DNA of 43,655 bases from Clostridiales bacterium (GTDB taxonomy: Bacteria; Bacillota; Clostridia; Peptostreptococcales; Acidaminobacteraceae): the NCBI GenBank assembly GCA_021107455.1, contig JAIOSU010000274.1:1-43655 (forward strand). The letters are read 5' to 3'. The notes beneath the pieces were generated by a model, which was not told the origin of the DNA, did no database searches, and was given only the letters and a program-made list of their open reading frames with translations. Position numbers and translations under genes: made by a program. Of this stretch, positions 42,922 to 43,655 are shown one piece after another; position 1 is the stretch's first letter; each line of letters begins with the position of its first letter.

Positions 42922-43655
42922 TTATCTTGAATAAAATGATAATTCCACTCTTGTTCTGTCTTTTTTGGTTTGACCAAGAATATTTTCAATTATAAACCTA
43001 CCGTGTTTTCTTACTGAAATCAAGTCTCCAGTCTTAAGATCAAGAGCGGTATTGGTCTGAACACGATGATTCACCTTGACAAGTTCTGATTGGATCAACT
43101 TTTGGGATTCGCTCCTGGATAAATTAAGACCCATGGCAACTATACTATCCAAACGAATTGACTTGACAGTTCCAATTACTTTTTGATATTCTATTTGCTT
43201 ATCAAAAAAAGCGTCCTTTGATACGACCTTTACCTTGACACCGGCTCTGCCGATTTTGTCGATGGAAGTCAAAAGATACGATTCAAGCGTACAGTCGACA
43301 GCAACTTGAAGTGCGCCTTCAGCCACAACGATATCTCCAATCTTCTTTCGTTGAATCCCCATAGCCATAAGAGCACCAAGTGCATCTTTGTGCTCCAGTT
43401 TGTTGAATTTGTCATTATAATCCATTTGAAGCACTGAAATATGTTTTTCAAAAGGAATGACATCTAAAAAAGAAGGGTAAAAACATAGTTTCACCCGTTC
43501 AGCATATTTAAAGCCTCCACATTTTTCAGTTTCAATCTGTCCATCTTCTTTTGCAATGCGTTCAAAAACAAAAGCCAAATCTGGACTGAGAAAATCCGTC
43601 ATTTGTGGTTCAAAATACGTTTCTGCATCATTTAATTGATCAAGTGTCTTTAAAA
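42922..43655 (-). CDS. ylmH: YlmH family S4-domain RNA-binding protein, 5' end beyond the window
   Basis: The reading frame stays open to the right edge, adding residues such as LNDAETYFEPQ before the first in-frame ATG at 43602; comparison with Bacillus YlmH (about 257 residues) says the true start lies outside. Family blocks TDFLSPDLAFVFERI, LGALMAMGIQRKKIGDI and the C-terminal S4 RNA-binding domain (RLDSIVAMGLNLSRSESQKLI, then a loop with VKVNHR) are clear. YlmH lies in the division cluster before divIVA and has been linked in Bacillus to ribosome quality control, the pathway of RqcH encoded at 27300-29048. The gap to divIVA is 19 bases. Confidence 0.92.
   Translation of the reverse strand, partial: LKTLDQLNDAETYFEPQMTDFLSPDLAFVFERIAKEDGQIETEKCGGFKYAERVKLCFYPSFLDVIPFEKHISVLQMDYNDKFNKLEHKDALGALMAMGIQRKKIGDIVVAEGALQVAVDCTLESYLLTSIDKIGRAGVKVKVVSKDAFFDKQIEYQKVIGTVKSIRLDSIVAMGLNLSRSESQKLIQSELVKVNHRVQTNTALDLKTGDLISVRKHGRFIIENILGQTKKDRTRVELSFYSR

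Overview
The window looks like a chromosomal core-gene segment of a low-to-moderate GC, Gram-positive-type bacterium, most likely an anaerobic member of the Clostridia. The evidence is the gene content and order (the yicC-gmk-rpoZ-coaBC-priA-def-fmt-rsmB-stp-prkC-rsgA-rpe-thiN-rpmB-asp23-fakA-recG-plsX arrangement known from Bacillus and Clostridia), AGGAGG-type ribosome binding sites, sigma-A promoters, a T-box leader, PyrR, PrkC/Stp, DivIVA and RqcH. The species cannot be named from the sequence alone. No tRNA, rRNA, CRISPR array, transposase, prophage or plasmid gene was seen.

Layout. Bases 1-2710 (minus): plsX (cut by the window edge), rpmF, yceD and ackA. Bases 2823-4731 (plus): tmcAL and thyX. 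Bases 4758-10431 (minus): a coiled-coil protein, coaD, rsmD, recG, fakA and asp23. Bases 10641-10832 (plus): rpmB alone. Bases 10924-19429 (minus): thiN, rpe, rsgA, prkC, stp, rsmB, then a DegV/FakB-type gene and a KamA-like radical SAM gene, each of these last two with its own promoter. Bases 19577-27140 (minus): one compact operon yicC-gmk-rpoZ-coaBC-priA-def-fmt-yugP. Bases 27300-32275 (plus): rqcH, an unrecognised membrane-anchored protein, a DUF308-like membrane protein and a chemotaxis-type transducer. Bases 32349-33818 (minus): rluD and pyrR. Bases 33956-35213 (plus): a split ThrE-type exporter. Bases 35230-43655 (minus): fabG-like reductase, phoH, pepV, T-box-regulated ileS, divIVA and ylmH (cut by the window edge).

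How the genes fit together. Much of the window serves translation and its quality control: L28, L32, RsmB, RsmD, RluD, TmcAL, RsgA, Fmt, Def, IleRS, RqcH and YlmH. FakA, a DegV/FakB protein and PlsX together outline the route from exogenous fatty acid to acyl-phosphate. PrkC and Stp are the usual kinase/phosphatase pair. CoaBC and CoaD supply coenzyme A.

No wholly new multi-gene system is evident. The points most worth a second look are: a type 2 isoleucyl-tRNA synthetase whose HIGH motif reads GIHH, under a T-box; a transducer with no external sensor domain and a Cache-like module after its signalling domain; a KamA-like enzyme lacking the PLP-loop and lysine-binding signatures; a ThyX with a non-textbook signature; and a structured 137-bp inverted-repeat element behind phoH whose end sequence recurs at, and supplies, the stop codon of fabG. 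Ten start codons were moved inward from the longest open frame because the ribosome binding site lies inside the longer version.
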